Assembly (NCBI GenBank): GCA_913058195.1
Contig: CAJXPP010000015.1
Coordinates: 1 to 18,525, forward strand
Direction: 5' to 3'
DNA: 18,525 nucleotides
From: an uncultured Gammaproteobacteria bacterium
Lineage (GTDB): Bacteria > Pseudomonadota > Gammaproteobacteria > Nitrosococcales > Methylophagaceae
Within the stretch, counting starts at the first letter, position 1; each line of letters begins with the position of its first letter. Positions 6,569-15,101 of this stretch are shown piece by piece. The notes below the pieces were generated by a model. It searched no databases. It was not told the DNA's origin and saw only the letters and a program-made list of their open reading frames with translations. The position numbers and the translations under genes are program-made.

Positions 6569-8691
6569 ACTCAGTTGAAGATGTCTTTAACGAAGAAGCT
6601 GCAGAACTGCTGGTGACTTTGGAGGCAGCGCTACTGGAGCTTGATGACGACCCTGGCGATACTGAATCAGTCGATAGTGCTTTTCGCGCTATGCATACCA
6701 TAAAGGGCTCAGGTTCGATGTTTGGTTTCGATAAGCTTGCCTCCTTTACTCACCACCTGGAAGATGCTTTTGATATGGTCCGCAGTGGTGACCTAGTGGT
6801 ATCAAAAGAACTGATCAGTATTGCTTTGGGCTCACTTGATCATATACGAAGATTATTAGAAGATAAGGACTCGACACCAGCCTTAGAAACCGAAGGTATC
6901 ATTTTATTGAAACAGCTGACCAAGCTGCTACCTGCTGATGAGACTTTGCCTGAGCTTGACGATAATGAGACGCCAGTACTTAGCGAAAGCGAAAAAATTG
7001 CTGCAACTTCAACGTACCGAATACGTGTTAGCCCGGCTGTCGATGCCTTGTCTCATGGTATGGATCCACTGCCAATACTACGTGAACTGGCTGAACTCGG
7101 CACGGTCAATATCACCACTATGCTCAGCAATGTGCCCAAACTGGCAGAACTTGACCCAGAAAGCTGTCACCTTATCTGGAACCTGATTCTCACGACTGAA
7201 AAGGGTAGAAATAGCATTGATGATGCCTTCATCTTTGTTATGGATGACTGGTCCGTATCAGTCGAGGTTATTGAGGAGGATACTCATTGGTCTGACGAAG
7301 AAGAAGTGGTGAAACCTCTAGGTGAAATTTTACTCGAGCGGGGCGATGCAACTAGCGCTCAGGTTGAAGAAGCGATCCAACACATTGAAGAAGCGGTTGT
7401 TCAGCGGAAACGCACCGGGGATGTCCTCATTGAGAAAGGTAGTGTTTCACGTGAGCAAGTGCAAGCAGCACTTGCAGAACAACAGATCGTTCGAGCACAG
7501 AGCAAAAAGCGTAAAGGGAAACAAGTTTCACTAAACGTTAAGGTCCCGGCGGAGAGGCTGGATACTCTGATGGACTTAATGGGTGAGTTGGTTATCGCCC
7601 AGTCGCGGCTTAATCAATCAGCCAGCGTCCTGATGGATAGTGATCTGACAAATGTTGCCGAAGAGATTGAGCGTTTGAGTACCGAGCTGCGTGATAACAC
7701 GCTTGGCCTCAGAATGCTGCCAATAGGCACTACCTTTGCTCGTTTCCGTCGCTTGGTGAGAGATCTCTCAAACGAACTGGGCAAGGATATCGAATTAGTA
7801 ACAGAAGGCGCCGAGACTGAATTGGATAAAACTGTTATCGATTCTTTGGCCGATCCTCTGGTCCACCTTATTCGTAATAGCATCGACCATGGTATCGAAT
7901 TGCCGGAAGTGCGTGAGGCAGCAGGGAAGGTAAGTAAAGGTACTGTTCACCTCTCAGCTACCTACTCTGAATCTAATGTTGTGATCAAGATCAAAGACGA
8001 TGGTGCGGGTATAGATGCAAACATCATTCGTGCGAAGGCGATCGAGCGAGGTGTTTTGGAAGAAGACTCGACTCTTTCACCGGAAGAACTCTATAACCTT
8101 GTTTTTGAAGCAGGATTCACTACCGCCAAAACTATTACCAATGTCTCAGGACGAGGTGTGGGGATGGACGTAGTGAAACGTTCCATTGAAGCACTGCGCG
8201 GTAAGGTTTGGATCGATAGTGAACTGGGGAGAGGGAGCACGGTAACGGTCGAACTGCCTCTTACCCTAGCTATTATTGATGGATTATTGATGAAAGTGAA
8301 TGGGGACTATTTTGTGTTGCCACTCTCTTTGGTGGAGGAGTGTATTGAACTGACTACTGATGATTCTGAAAAACGTAACGGTAACCGACTGATCGAAGTG
8401 CGGGGCGAGACGGTACCTTATGTAAGACTTCGGGAGTGGTTTGGTCAAGAGGGCGACGTTCCCAACATTGAACAGATAGTCGTAACCCGAATAGAAGGCA
8501 CCCGTTTCGGATTGGCGGTAGATGAGGTTATAGGTCAGCACCAAACAGTGATTAAGAGCCTTGGCAAACTCTACGAAGATACAAAAGGGCTTTTAGGTGC
8601 AACGATTTTAGGTGATGGGACGGTGGCATTGATTATGGATGTTCCAAACCTATCTAATGATGTAGAACTAGTATCTAAAACGATACATTAA
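6565..8691 (+). CDS. cheA: Chemotaxis histidine kinase CheA
   Basis: A 708-residue CheA that phosphorylates CheY and CheB on receptor signals. The P1/HPt domain carries the phospho-histidine H44 (AMHTIKGSG). Residues about 150-234 form a P2-like region (starting YRIRVSP). Next are two short repeats, GEILLERGDAT at about 253 and TGDVLIEKGSVS at about 284, which resemble MshEN repeats. The P3 dimerisation helices begin near 321 (LDTLMDLMGELVIAQSRL). P4 is the ATP-binding domain, with N box HLIRNSIDHGIE near 434-445, G1 DDGAGID near 478 and G2 GRGVGMD near 529. The P5 CheW-like domain runs from about 569 to the end. All kinase motifs are present. It overlaps the STAS gene by 4 bases and is followed after 10 bases by a receptor gene. 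Confidence 0.96.
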   Translation: MNSVEDVFNEEAAELLVTLEAALLELDDDPGDTESVDSAFRAMHTIKGSGSMFGFDKLASFTHHLEDAFDMVRSGDLVVSKELISIALGSLDHIRRLLEDKDSTPALETEGIILLKQLTKLLPADETLPELDDNETPVLSESEKIAATSTYRIRVSPAVDALSHGMDPLPILRELAELGTVNITTMLSNVPKLAELDPESCHLIWNLILTTEKGRNSIDDAFIFVMDDWSVSVEVIEEDTHWSDEEEVVKPLGEILLERGDATSAQVEEAIQHIEEAVVQRKRTGDVLIEKGSVSREQVQAALAEQQIVRAQSKKRKGKQVSLNVKVPAERLDTLMDLMGELVIAQSRLNQSASVLMDSDLTNVAEEIERLSTELRDNTLGLRMLPIGTTFARFRRLVRDLSNELGKDIELVTEGAETELDKTVIDSLADPLVHLIRNSIDHGIELPEVREAAGKVSKGTVHLSATYSESNVVIKIKDDGAGIDANIIRAKAIERGVLEEDSTLSPEELYNLVFEAGFTTAKTITNVSGRGVGMDVVKRSIEALRGKVWIDSELGRGSTVTVELPLTLAIIDGLLMKVNGDYFVLPLSLVEECIELTTDDSEKRNGNRLIEVRGETVPYVRLREWFGQEGDVPNIEQIVVTRIEGTRFGLAVDEVIGQHQTVIKSLGKLYEDTKGLLGATILGDGTVALIMDVPNLSNDVELVSKTIH

Positions 8692-8701
8692 GAGGTTAAT
8701 T

Positions 8702-11047
8702 ATGAAAGTAAACACACCGGTAACGGATGTAGAACGAGTTATGCAAGATGGCTCCATTCTGGTCTCAAAGACAGACCTGAAGGGCATCATCACTTATTGC
8801 AATAGTAGCTTTATCGAGATGAGCGGCTTTACAGAGGCAGAGCTTATCGGTCAGAATCATAATATAGTGCGTCATCCAGATATGCCCCCCGAGGCGTATG
8901 AAGATATATGGAACACAATCAAACGTGGTGAACCGTGGATTGGCGCAGTTAAGAACCGTAGTAAAAATGGTGATTATTACTGGGTTGAAGCTAATATGAC
9001 GCCTGTATTAGAAAGTGGCCGTGTTAATGAATACATGTCAGTGCGACGCAAGCCATCAAGGGAGCAGATTGAATCAGCTGAAAAGCTCTATCAGAATATC
9101 AATGCTAAACGCGCTAGTATTCAACCTACTGGGCTTGGAAAATGGGTGGCGGCAATCGAATCTAAAGTTAAGCTTGCACATATCGTGTGGGCGGGTTTTA
9201 GTCTGGTGTCGGCATTGTTCGTCTTGGCTACTCTTTATGCTTTGAATTACCAGAATACTGAGAACGTTTACATTATGATGGGTGCTGCTGCTATGGTTGC
9301 AGGCATTATAAGTTTTATGACTGTACGTCGACTCGTTGCGCCACTGAGTGAGGTGACCGAAATGCTTCGACAGTTCCAACAAGACCCACTCAACGTGACA
9401 ATACCCATTAGTCGTAAAGATGAGATTGGTGATCTGCTCAGAGCCTTCAAGTCGGTACAGATCAAGCTGGGCTTTGATATTAACAGTGCCCGTGAAGAAG
9501 CCATGGACGGTGGACGTATTAAAACAGCGTTAGATAATGTCCAGGCCAACGTCATGATGGCTGGCAGAGATAACGTCATTATGTACATGAATAAGTCGGT
9601 AAGAAAAATGTTCTCCGATGTTAGGAAAGAACTGTCTGGCGCAATTCCTAATTTCGATGCCGATGATTTAATGGGACGTAATATTGATGACTTCCATAAA
9701 AACCCAGCACACCAACAAAACCTTCTTAAGGATCTGAAAAGCACACATCAGAGCACCGTTAATATTGGTGGACTGACATTAGATATCATTGCCAATCCGG
9801 TCTTTGATGATAATGGAAGGAGGCTAGGAACCGTGGTTGAATGGGATAATCAGACTGCTGAGGTTCAGGTCGAGAAAGAAGTAGGTGACATTGTGGTAGC
9901 CGCGAGTGCTGGAGAATTTAGTAATCGTATTCCTTTAGATGGTAAGACCGGTTTCTTTGAGCGTCTGGCTAAAGGGATGAACCAAATGCTTGATGTTACA
10001 GAATCTGCCTTAAATGATGTTTCAGGTGTGTTAGGGGCATTGTCTACCGGCGATTTAACGAAGACCATCGATGCTGACTACGAGGGCGTGTTCGATCAGC
10101 TTAAAAATGATGTCAACAGCACGATTGATCGATTGACTCACATCATCAGTGACTTACAAGGTAATACAATAGAAATTAGTGGTGCTTCCGAACAAGTCAA
10201 TGGTATGGCTGACTCATTGAGCCATGGTGCTACTGAACAAGCTGCTGCGCTAGAGGAAATATCCTCGTCGATGGAAGAAATGTCGGCCAATATCAGTCAA
10301 AGTAGTGATAATTCAGTACAGACAGAGCAGATTGCTAAGAAGGCTGCGATTGATGCACAGGAAGGCGGAGATGCCGTAACTGAGGCTGTAACGGCTATGA
10401 AGGACATTGCCGATAAAATCTCCATTGTTGAAGAGATTGCCCGTCAAACAAATTTATTGGCGCTTAATGCTGCCATTGAAGCTGCACGTGCAGGCGAACA
10501 TGGCAAAGGGTTTGCCGTGGTGGCGTCAGAGGTACGTAAGCTGGCCGAACGTAGCCAGTCCGCTGCAGCTGAGATTGGTGATCGATCAACAGCCACAGTC
10601 AAAGTGGCTGAACAGGCTGGCCGGATGCTCGCAACTTTGGTGCCTGATATCCAAAAAACCGCTGAGTTGGTTCAAGAGATTAGTGCTGCCTCTAGGGAGC
10701 AAAATACGGGCTCGGATGAGATCAACAAAGCTATTCAGCAGCTTGATCAAGTTGTACAACATTCTGCGGCTTCTGCAGAAGAAATGTCAGCAACAGCAAC
10801 TAAAATGCAAGATCAAACCGAGTCACAATCTAAGTTGGTGGCTTTTTTCAAACTGGATGAAAACTCGCCAGAGCATCGTGAGAGTGATTCGTCTGGTTCT
10901 AGGATGCGAGCAAAACCTGATAAGAAAAATAATCGGGTTGAATCTGGTAAGACTAAACCTAAGCCTAAAGCTAAAGTTAAGAGCGGCGGAATTGACCTCG
11001 ATATGAATCAACAGGATGACGCTGATGGCGACTATGTCCGTTATTAA
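8702..11047 (+). CDS. Aer-like PAS-HAMP-PAS chemoreceptor (putative aerotaxis/redox receptor)
   Basis: A 781-residue methyl-accepting receptor. The N-terminal PAS domain (about 10-115) closely resembles E. coli Aer. RHPDMP at 57-62 and W79 (GEPW) put R57, H58, D60 and W79 at the same numbers as the Aer residues linked to FAD binding, so FAD-based redox or oxygen sensing is likely. Two membrane segments (about 157-180 and 189-210) are joined by a very short loop. A HAMP domain (about 210-260), a second PAS (about 270-385), two HAMP-like repeats (about 390-480) and the signalling helices follow, with the tip NLLALNAAIEAARAGEHGKG. Candidate methylation segments (AALEEISSSMEEMSA; SAEEMSATA) flank it. 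The C-terminus is a Lys/Pro-rich linker ending in DYVRY, which fits the loose pattern of CheR/CheB tethering pentapeptides. It lies between cheA and cheW. Confidence 0.93.
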   Translation: MKVNTPVTDVERVMQDGSILVSKTDLKGIITYCNSSFIEMSGFTEAELIGQNHNIVRHPDMPPEAYEDIWNTIKRGEPWIGAVKNRSKNGDYYWVEANMTPVLESGRVNEYMSVRRKPSREQIESAEKLYQNINAKRASIQPTGLGKWVAAIESKVKLAHIVWAGFSLVSALFVLATLYALNYQNTENVYIMMGAAAMVAGIISFMTVRRLVAPLSEVTEMLRQFQQDPLNVTIPISRKDEIGDLLRAFKSVQIKLGFDINSAREEAMDGGRIKTALDNVQANVMMAGRDNVIMYMNKSVRKMFSDVRKELSGAIPNFDADDLMGRNIDDFHKNPAHQQNLLKDLKSTHQSTVNIGGLTLDIIANPVFDDNGRRLGTVVEWDNQTAEVQVEKEVGDIVVAASAGEFSNRIPLDGKTGFFERLAKGMNQMLDVTESALNDVSGVLGALSTGDLTKTIDADYEGVFDQLKNDVNSTIDRLTHIISDLQGNTIEISGASEQVNGMADSLSHGATEQAAALEEISSSMEEMSANISQSSDNSVQTEQIAKKAAIDAQEGGDAVTEAVTAMKDIADKISIVEEIARQTNLLALNAAIEAARAGEHGKGFAVVASEVRKLAERSQSAAAEIGDRSTATVKVAEQAGRMLATLVPDIQKTAELVQEISAASREQNTGSDEINKAIQQLDQVVQHSAASAEEMSATATKMQDQTESQSKLVAFFKLDENSPEHRESDSSGSRMRAKPDKKNNRVESGKTKPKPKAKVKSGGIDLDMNQQDDADGDYVRY

Positions 11048-11069
11048 ACAGGCAAGGAGCGCCGCCTGT
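11048..11069 (+). promoter_or_regulatory. Small hairpin between receptor gene and cheW
   Basis: ACAGGC (11048-11053) and GCCTGT (11064-11069) can pair into a 6-bp stem with a 10-base loop directly after the receptor stop codon. No T-run follows, so it is not a canonical terminator; it could mark a processing or stability point within the operon. The cheW ribosome binding site AGGAG follows at about 11089. Confidence 0.3.
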
Positions 11070-11100
11070 GTGACGGTTTCACTCAATAGGAGTCAAGTTA

Positions 11101-11646
11101 ATGAGTAATAATACCGCGGAGAACAGAGAAGTGAAGGAAGAGCCAGTTCAATATCTGACTTTCATACTGGATGGTGAATCCTTTGCTACCGAGATCGCTC
11201 AGGTTAGGGAAGTATTGGAATTACCTAAGATCACTAGGGTGCCTCGTACCTCTGACTACATGCGTGGCGTCATTAACTTACGAGGGAGTGTCGTATCAGT
11301 ACTGGACCTGCGAAGCAAGTTCGGTATGGAAGAGACGGAACCCACTGTCGATACCTGTATTGTGATTGTAGAGGTGAAAATTGGTAGTGATATGACGGTA
11401 CTCGGTGCTCTGGTCGATTCAGTGCAGGAAGTCATCGATTTTAATCCAGATCAGCTGGAGCCAGTGCCGAGCTTAGGTACCCGAGTCGATGCTCAGTTCA
11501 TCTCGGCAATTGGGAAACAAGATGACAAGTTTGTGATGATTCTCAATATAAATCGTATCTTTACAGAGGACCTGCTGATGGAGGTAGAAGGTAACAGTGA
11601 CACTACTTTACCTGATGATGAGAGTAACTCAGGAACAGGTGCGTAG
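11101..11646 (+). CDS. cheW: CheW coupling protein
   Basis: A 181-residue CheW that links receptors to CheA in the signalling array. The fold motifs are clear: YLTFILDGESFATEI near the start, VREVLELPKITRVPR, MRGVINLRGSVVSVLDLR (the strongly conserved CheW core), and LGALVDSVQEVIDF toward the C-terminal half. An acidic Ser/Thr-rich tail of about 20 residues follows the domain. A strong AGGAG site lies about 9 bases before the ATG. It is between the Aer-like receptor and cheR, the standard context. Confidence 0.95.
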   Translation: MSNNTAENREVKEEPVQYLTFILDGESFATEIAQVREVLELPKITRVPRTSDYMRGVINLRGSVVSVLDLRSKFGMEETEPTVDTCIVIVEVKIGSDMTVLGALVDSVQEVIDFNPDQLEPVPSLGTRVDAQFISAIGKQDDKFVMILNINRIFTEDLLMEVEGNSDTTLPDDESNSGTGA

Positions 11647-11651
11647 ATAGA

Positions 11652-11665
11652 GGGAGTCTAATATT
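11652..11665 (+). promoter_or_regulatory. cheR ribosome binding site and probable ATT start
   Basis: GGGAG (11652-11656) is the only clear Shine-Dalgarno sequence ahead of cheR. It lies 6 bases before an in-frame ATT (11663-11665), but 18 bases before TTG at 11675 and 42 before ATG at 11699, both of which lack their own site. An in-frame TAG at 11648-11650 bars any earlier start. The spacing favours translation from ATT, or an ATG miscalled as ATT. Confidence 0.5.
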
Positions 11666-11674
11666 ACTATACAA

Positions 11675-12520
11675 TTGCCAAAACATTCCCCATTGTCAAT
11701 GCGTGAACTGCAGCGAGTAGCCGAGTTCATTGACAAGGAGGTCGGAATCCAACTTCCGGAATCAAAACATATTCTAGTGGAAGGCAGATTACGCAAGCGT
11801 TTACGCCTGTTAGGCTATAAAAGTTACAAGGAGTATCTAGATTACGTATTGGTAAGCCCAGAAGGTAAACATGAACGCCTTCATTTGATTGATGCGATTA
11901 CCACCAATAAGACAGATTTTTTTCGTGAGCCAGAACATTTCGATTATTTAGTCAATATGGCTCTGCCAGAGATTGAGAAAAAAAGGCGGTTAGATGGACG
12001 AAAGGAGCTGCATGTTTGGAGTGCTGGTTGTTCAAGTGGTGAGGAAGCGTATACCTTGTCGATGGTACTTCATGAAGCAGCTGAAGTTCAGAGTGGGATG
12101 AAGTTCAATATACTGGCAACAGATATTTCAAAGAGCTGCTTAGATACAGCAAGAAGCGCTATTTATCCAGAAAATAGGATAGCGCCTGTAGAGATGTCAC
12201 TCCGGAAAAAATATTTGTTACGACACAGAGATAAGAAAGCAGCTCTGGTGCTGATGGGCCCAGAATTGCGGGCTAAGATAAAATTTGGCAGCTTGAATTT
12301 GATGGATAAAAATTTTGAAGTCCCACAGAAAATGGATGTGATATTTTGTCGTAATGTCATGATTTATTTCAATCAAACTGTTCGTGAACAACTGGTACAA
12401 CGTTTTGAGCAGCAACTGGTTCCTGGCGGCTATTTATTTGTGGGTCATGCAGAGTCACTCAACGGATTTAAGAAAAATATGGAACAGGTGTCACCGATGG
12501 TTTATAGAAAACCACAATAA
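11675..12520 (+). CDS. cheR: CheR chemoreceptor glutamate methyltransferase
   Basis: Transfers methyl groups from S-adenosylmethionine to receptor glutamates during adaptation. From TTG at 11675 the protein has 281 residues, near the usual CheR length. The N-terminal helical domain is followed by TTNKTDFFRE near 79-87, the SAM-binding motif VWSAGCSSGEEAY at 114-126, ILATDIS, FCRNVMIYFN at 224-233 and the closing GGYLFVGHAESL. The coordinates use the conventional TTG, but the true start may be ATT at 11663, which has a properly spaced GGGAG and would add ITIQ (read as MTIQ) at the front. It lies 16 to 28 bases after cheW and 32 bases before cheB. The Aer-like receptor's C-terminal DYVRY may be its docking site. 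Confidence 0.95.
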   Translation: MPKHSPLSMRELQRVAEFIDKEVGIQLPESKHILVEGRLRKRLRLLGYKSYKEYLDYVLVSPEGKHERLHLIDAITTNKTDFFREPEHFDYLVNMALPEIEKKRRLDGRKELHVWSAGCSSGEEAYTLSMVLHEAAEVQSGMKFNILATDISKSCLDTARSAIYPENRIAPVEMSLRKKYLLRHRDKKAALVLMGPELRAKIKFGSLNLMDKNFEVPQKMDVIFCRNVMIYFNQTVREQLVQRFEQQLVPGGYLFVGHAESLNGFKKNMEQVSPMVYRKPQ

Positions 12521-12552
12521 TTGCTAACGAAGAGTAATCAAAGGGAATAACG

Positions 12553-13617
12553 TTGAATAAGATAAAGGTTATGTTAGTAGATGACTCTGCTTTAGTACGC
12601 CAGACTTTGACTGAGGTTCTTGCATCCGATCCTCAGATTGAGGTCATTGCTACCGCACAAGATCCTTTTGTTGCGGCACAAAAGCTGCGAACACAGACAC
12701 CAGATGTGATGATTCTTGATGTGGAAATGCCACGTATGGATGGGATTACTTTTCTACAAAAGCTTATGAGTCAACACCCACTTCCAATTATTATTTGTTC
12801 TACCCTCGTTGACAAGGGAGCTTTAACGACCCTCAAAGCATTGGAATACGGGGCAGTGGATATTATCCAAAAGCCCAAGTTAGGAACCCAAAAATTTTTC
12901 GAGGAAGCCAAGATACAGTTGACCGACGCGGTTAAGGCCGCCGCCGGAGCTAAGTTGGAACGATTGACTCATCGGCCCCCTACGGAACGGAAGCTCACGG
13001 CCGATGCCGTATTACCGAGTGCTACTGGTCGAGCGATGTCCAAAACTACTGAGACGGTTGTGGTTATCGGAGCTTCGACAGGTGGAACGGAGGCGGTACG
13101 CAGTGTGTTGGAAGCTTTACCTCATGATGCGCCTGGCACTGTAGTGGTTCAGCATATGCCGGAGGGTTTTACCGCTTCTTTCGCAAAGCGGCTCGATTCG
13201 CTATGTCGAGTTAATGTCAAAGAAGCGGTTGATGGGGATACTGTTTTACGCGGTCATGTCCTGATTGCCCCAGGGAACAAACATACTTTATTGAAACGTA
13301 GTGGTGCACGTTATTACGTCGAAGTTCGTGAGGGACCTTTAGTTTCCCGTCACAGGCCGTCAGTAGATGTACTATTTCGCTCTGCGGCTCGTTATGCGGG
13401 CTCTAATGCTGTAGCCGCTATTCTGACTGGAATGGGTGATGATGGTGCGGCGGGAATGAAAGAGCTACTCGATGCGGGGGCACATACTATTGCTCAGGAT
13501 GAGAAGACATGCGTGGTTTATGGTATGCCCAAAGAGGCTGTAGCACATGGCGGTGTAGAGCGAGTACTACCTTTAGAAAAGGTAGCGGGAGCGTTGATTG
13601 GGGCGATTGATAAGTAG
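12553..13617 (+). CDS. cheB: CheB receptor methylesterase/deamidase response regulator
   Basis: A 354-residue CheB that removes receptor methyl groups when phosphorylated by CheA. The receiver domain has the acidic pair D10-D11, phosphoacceptor D56 (MILDVEMPRMDG) and the lysine in IQKPKLG. A linker of about 40 residues leads to the esterase domain. The catalytic triad is S175 (GASTGG), H201 (VQHMPEGF) and D297 (TGMGDDGA); the spacings of 26 and 96 residues equal those of E. coli S164-H190-D286. The start codon is TTG with AAGGGA at 12541-12546, about 6 bases away; the next in-frame ATG, at 12571, would remove part of the first receiver strand. It directly follows cheR. Confidence 0.96.
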   Translation: MNKIKVMLVDDSALVRQTLTEVLASDPQIEVIATAQDPFVAAQKLRTQTPDVMILDVEMPRMDGITFLQKLMSQHPLPIIICSTLVDKGALTTLKALEYGAVDIIQKPKLGTQKFFEEAKIQLTDAVKAAAGAKLERLTHRPPTERKLTADAVLPSATGRAMSKTTETVVVIGASTGGTEAVRSVLEALPHDAPGTVVVQHMPEGFTASFAKRLDSLCRVNVKEAVDGDTVLRGHVLIAPGNKHTLLKRSGARYYVEVREGPLVSRHRPSVDVLFRSAARYAGSNAVAAILTGMGDDGAAGMKELLDAGAHTIAQDEKTCVVYGMPKEAVAHGGVERVLPLEKVAGALIGAIDK

Positions 13618-13780
13618 AGCCTCTTGCGTGTTATTGGTGATAATGAATGCGATTACATTTGGTTAAATAAAGCACTAATAAATCAATATAGAAACAATAT
13701 TGCAGTAGGACTGAATTTGAAAATTATCTTCGTTGAGGTAGTTGAAGCCAGAAGGTTTTTCTATAGGATAACACCTGAAT
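13618..13780. other. Gap between cheB and cheD
   Basis: A 163-base AT-rich gap, much longer than the others in the run. It contains a 6-bp inverted repeat, CAATAT (13684-13689) and ATATTG (13697-13702). I see no clear terminator or promoter, but cheD could have its own transcription start here. Confidence 0.4.
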
Positions 13781-14299
13781 ATGAGTAATAAATTAACAAA
13801 AATATTACTCCATCCTGGTGATTTTGCATTTGTGGAGCCTGGTGTGCATATTCACACTCTATTAGGATCCTGCATATCTATTACGCTGTGGCATCCGCAG
13901 CTACACATTGGTGGAATGTGCCATTTTATGTTGCCTGAACGTCCATCTGGGCATCCTAAGGGGCAAGCGCTAGACGGACGTTATGGGGATGAGGCCATGA
14001 TGCTGTTTGAACAAGAAGCGGCCAAGCATGGTACCCGATTATCAGAATACCAGGCTAAGATTTTTGGTGGTGGCAACATGATAGTAGGTGGCAATGAGAC
14101 TAATGAATCTATTGGTGCAAAAAATACTGAAAAAGCAATGCAGTTACTTATCGGCGGTGGTATCGAGGTTCAAGTTGCACATGTTGGTGAATATGGCCAC
14201 CGTCGTATTTTTTTTGATGTTAAAACAGGCGATGTGTGGGTGCGACACCATCCATTAAAAGGGCTGGGGCGGCTAAATAGCCTCAATGGCAAAACATAG
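13781..14299 (+). CDS. cheD: CheD receptor glutamine deamidase
   Basis: A 172-residue CheD, which converts specific receptor glutamines to glutamates and in some bacteria also modulates CheC or receptor activity. The catalytic residues are visible as C31 in TLLGSC, H48 in MCHFMLP and T26; the 17-residue Cys-His spacing matches Thermotoga CheD (C27, H44). Other family motifs are KIFGGGNM and the closing VAHVGEYGHRRIFFDVKTG. AGGATAA lies about 13 bases before the ATG, a rather long spacing. It comes after cheB and a 163-base gap. No cheC is in the window, so receptor deamidation is the likelier role. Confidence 0.95.
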   Translation: MSNKLTKILLHPGDFAFVEPGVHIHTLLGSCISITLWHPQLHIGGMCHFMLPERPSGHPKGQALDGRYGDEAMMLFEQEAAKHGTRLSEYQAKIFGGGNMIVGGNETNESIGAKNTEKAMQLLIGGGIEVQVAHVGEYGHRRIFFDVKTGDVWVRHHPLKGLGRLNSLNGKT

Positions 14300-14343
14300 A
14301 TATAGGTAGAAGTATTGGGCCTACGTCAAATAGTATAATGGTC

Positions 14344-14380
14344 ATATTTGTACGTTGCGAAATAACTGCAGAACAAATAT
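14344..14380. promoter_or_regulatory. Inverted repeat upstream of HTH-receiver gene
   Basis: ATATTTGT (14344-14351) and ACAAATAT (14373-14380) form a perfect 8-bp inverted repeat with 21 bases between. It lies about 80 bases upstream of the DNA-binding HTH-receiver gene, so it could be an autoregulatory operator. AT richness makes chance a real alternative. Confidence 0.3.
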
Positions 14381-14462
14381 ACATTTTAAATTAATAGCTA
14401 TATAGGTATTTTAATTAATAGGCATGTATACTATAGGGTTAATAACCAAGAAGGATGACGTT

Positions 14463-15029
14463 TTGAAAAATGAGACAGGCTATTTGACGCCATTACAAGT
14501 GTCTGAAATCTTGATGGCTTCGCCAGCATCTGTGCGCTCATGGGCTGCGCAAGGTCTATTACCGTCGATAAAAACAGTGGGCGGGCATAGGCGTTTTCTT
14601 AAAAGCGATGTCGATGCCTTTAATAAAGCGAGAGGTATTGTTTCTGATGCGAAGCCTACTGGTTTGATGCGTTTGCTTATAGTGGATGATGATATGCAAA
14701 TGGGTGAGTATTTAGCCGAAGTGATAGGAGAATTATCCGGTATTGAAGCGATAAAGGTTTCGATGGATGGTTTTGAAGCAGGTCAACAAATACTCTCTTT
14801 CAAGCCTACTGTAATATTGCTCGATCTGATGATGAATGGAGTGAATGGTTTCGATGTATGTAAACGTATAAAGTCAAATCCAGATACTCAATCTATTCGA
14901 GTAATAGGAATGACAGGGTATATGAGTTATGAAAATGTAAAAAATATAAAGGAGGCTGGAGCTGAGTGTTGCTTAGCTAAACCCATTGATAAAGAAAAAC
15001 TTTTCTTTGCTCTAGGACTATCTAGCTGA
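14463..15029 (+). CDS. HTH (MerR/excisionase-type) DNA-binding protein with receiver domain
   Basis: A 188-residue response regulator with unusual order: DNA-binding domain first, receiver second. Residues about 7-55 are a MerR/excisionase-like helix-turn-helix (YLTPLQVSEILMASPASV, then a GGHRRF wing motif). The receiver (about 70-188) has D75-D77, phosphoacceptor D121 (ILLDLMM), T151 (GMTG) and K173 (AKP). I prefer the TTG at 14463, which has AAGGA at 14451-14455 with a 7-base gap; an in-frame ATG at 14424 would add 13 residues but has only a poorly placed AGG. The gene probably stands alone, 124-163 bases after cheD. A phosphorelay input from CheA or an unlinked kinase is possible; its target genes are unknown. 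Confidence 0.88.
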   Translation: MKNETGYLTPLQVSEILMASPASVRSWAAQGLLPSIKTVGGHRRFLKSDVDAFNKARGIVSDAKPTGLMRLLIVDDDMQMGEYLAEVIGELSGIEAIKVSMDGFEAGQQILSFKPTVILLDLMMNGVNGFDVCKRIKSNPDTQSIRVIGMTGYMSYENVKNIKEAGAECCLAKPIDKEKLFFALGLSS

Positions 15030-15101
15030 ATTTTAGGGCGGTTTAAAGGGCGAGAAATCGTTATTTATACGAGTAAAATGTGCAGTGAAAGTTTAATGTG
15101 A

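Noticed and set aside
9268..9744. 158-codon minus-strand open frame opposite the receptor gene
   Set aside because: It is antisense to a clear coding region, has no ribosome site I can see and no recognisable motifs.
10407..11006. 199-codon open frame inside the Aer-like receptor gene
   Set aside because: It lies in another frame of a well-supported receptor gene, and its translation shows no recognisable domain.
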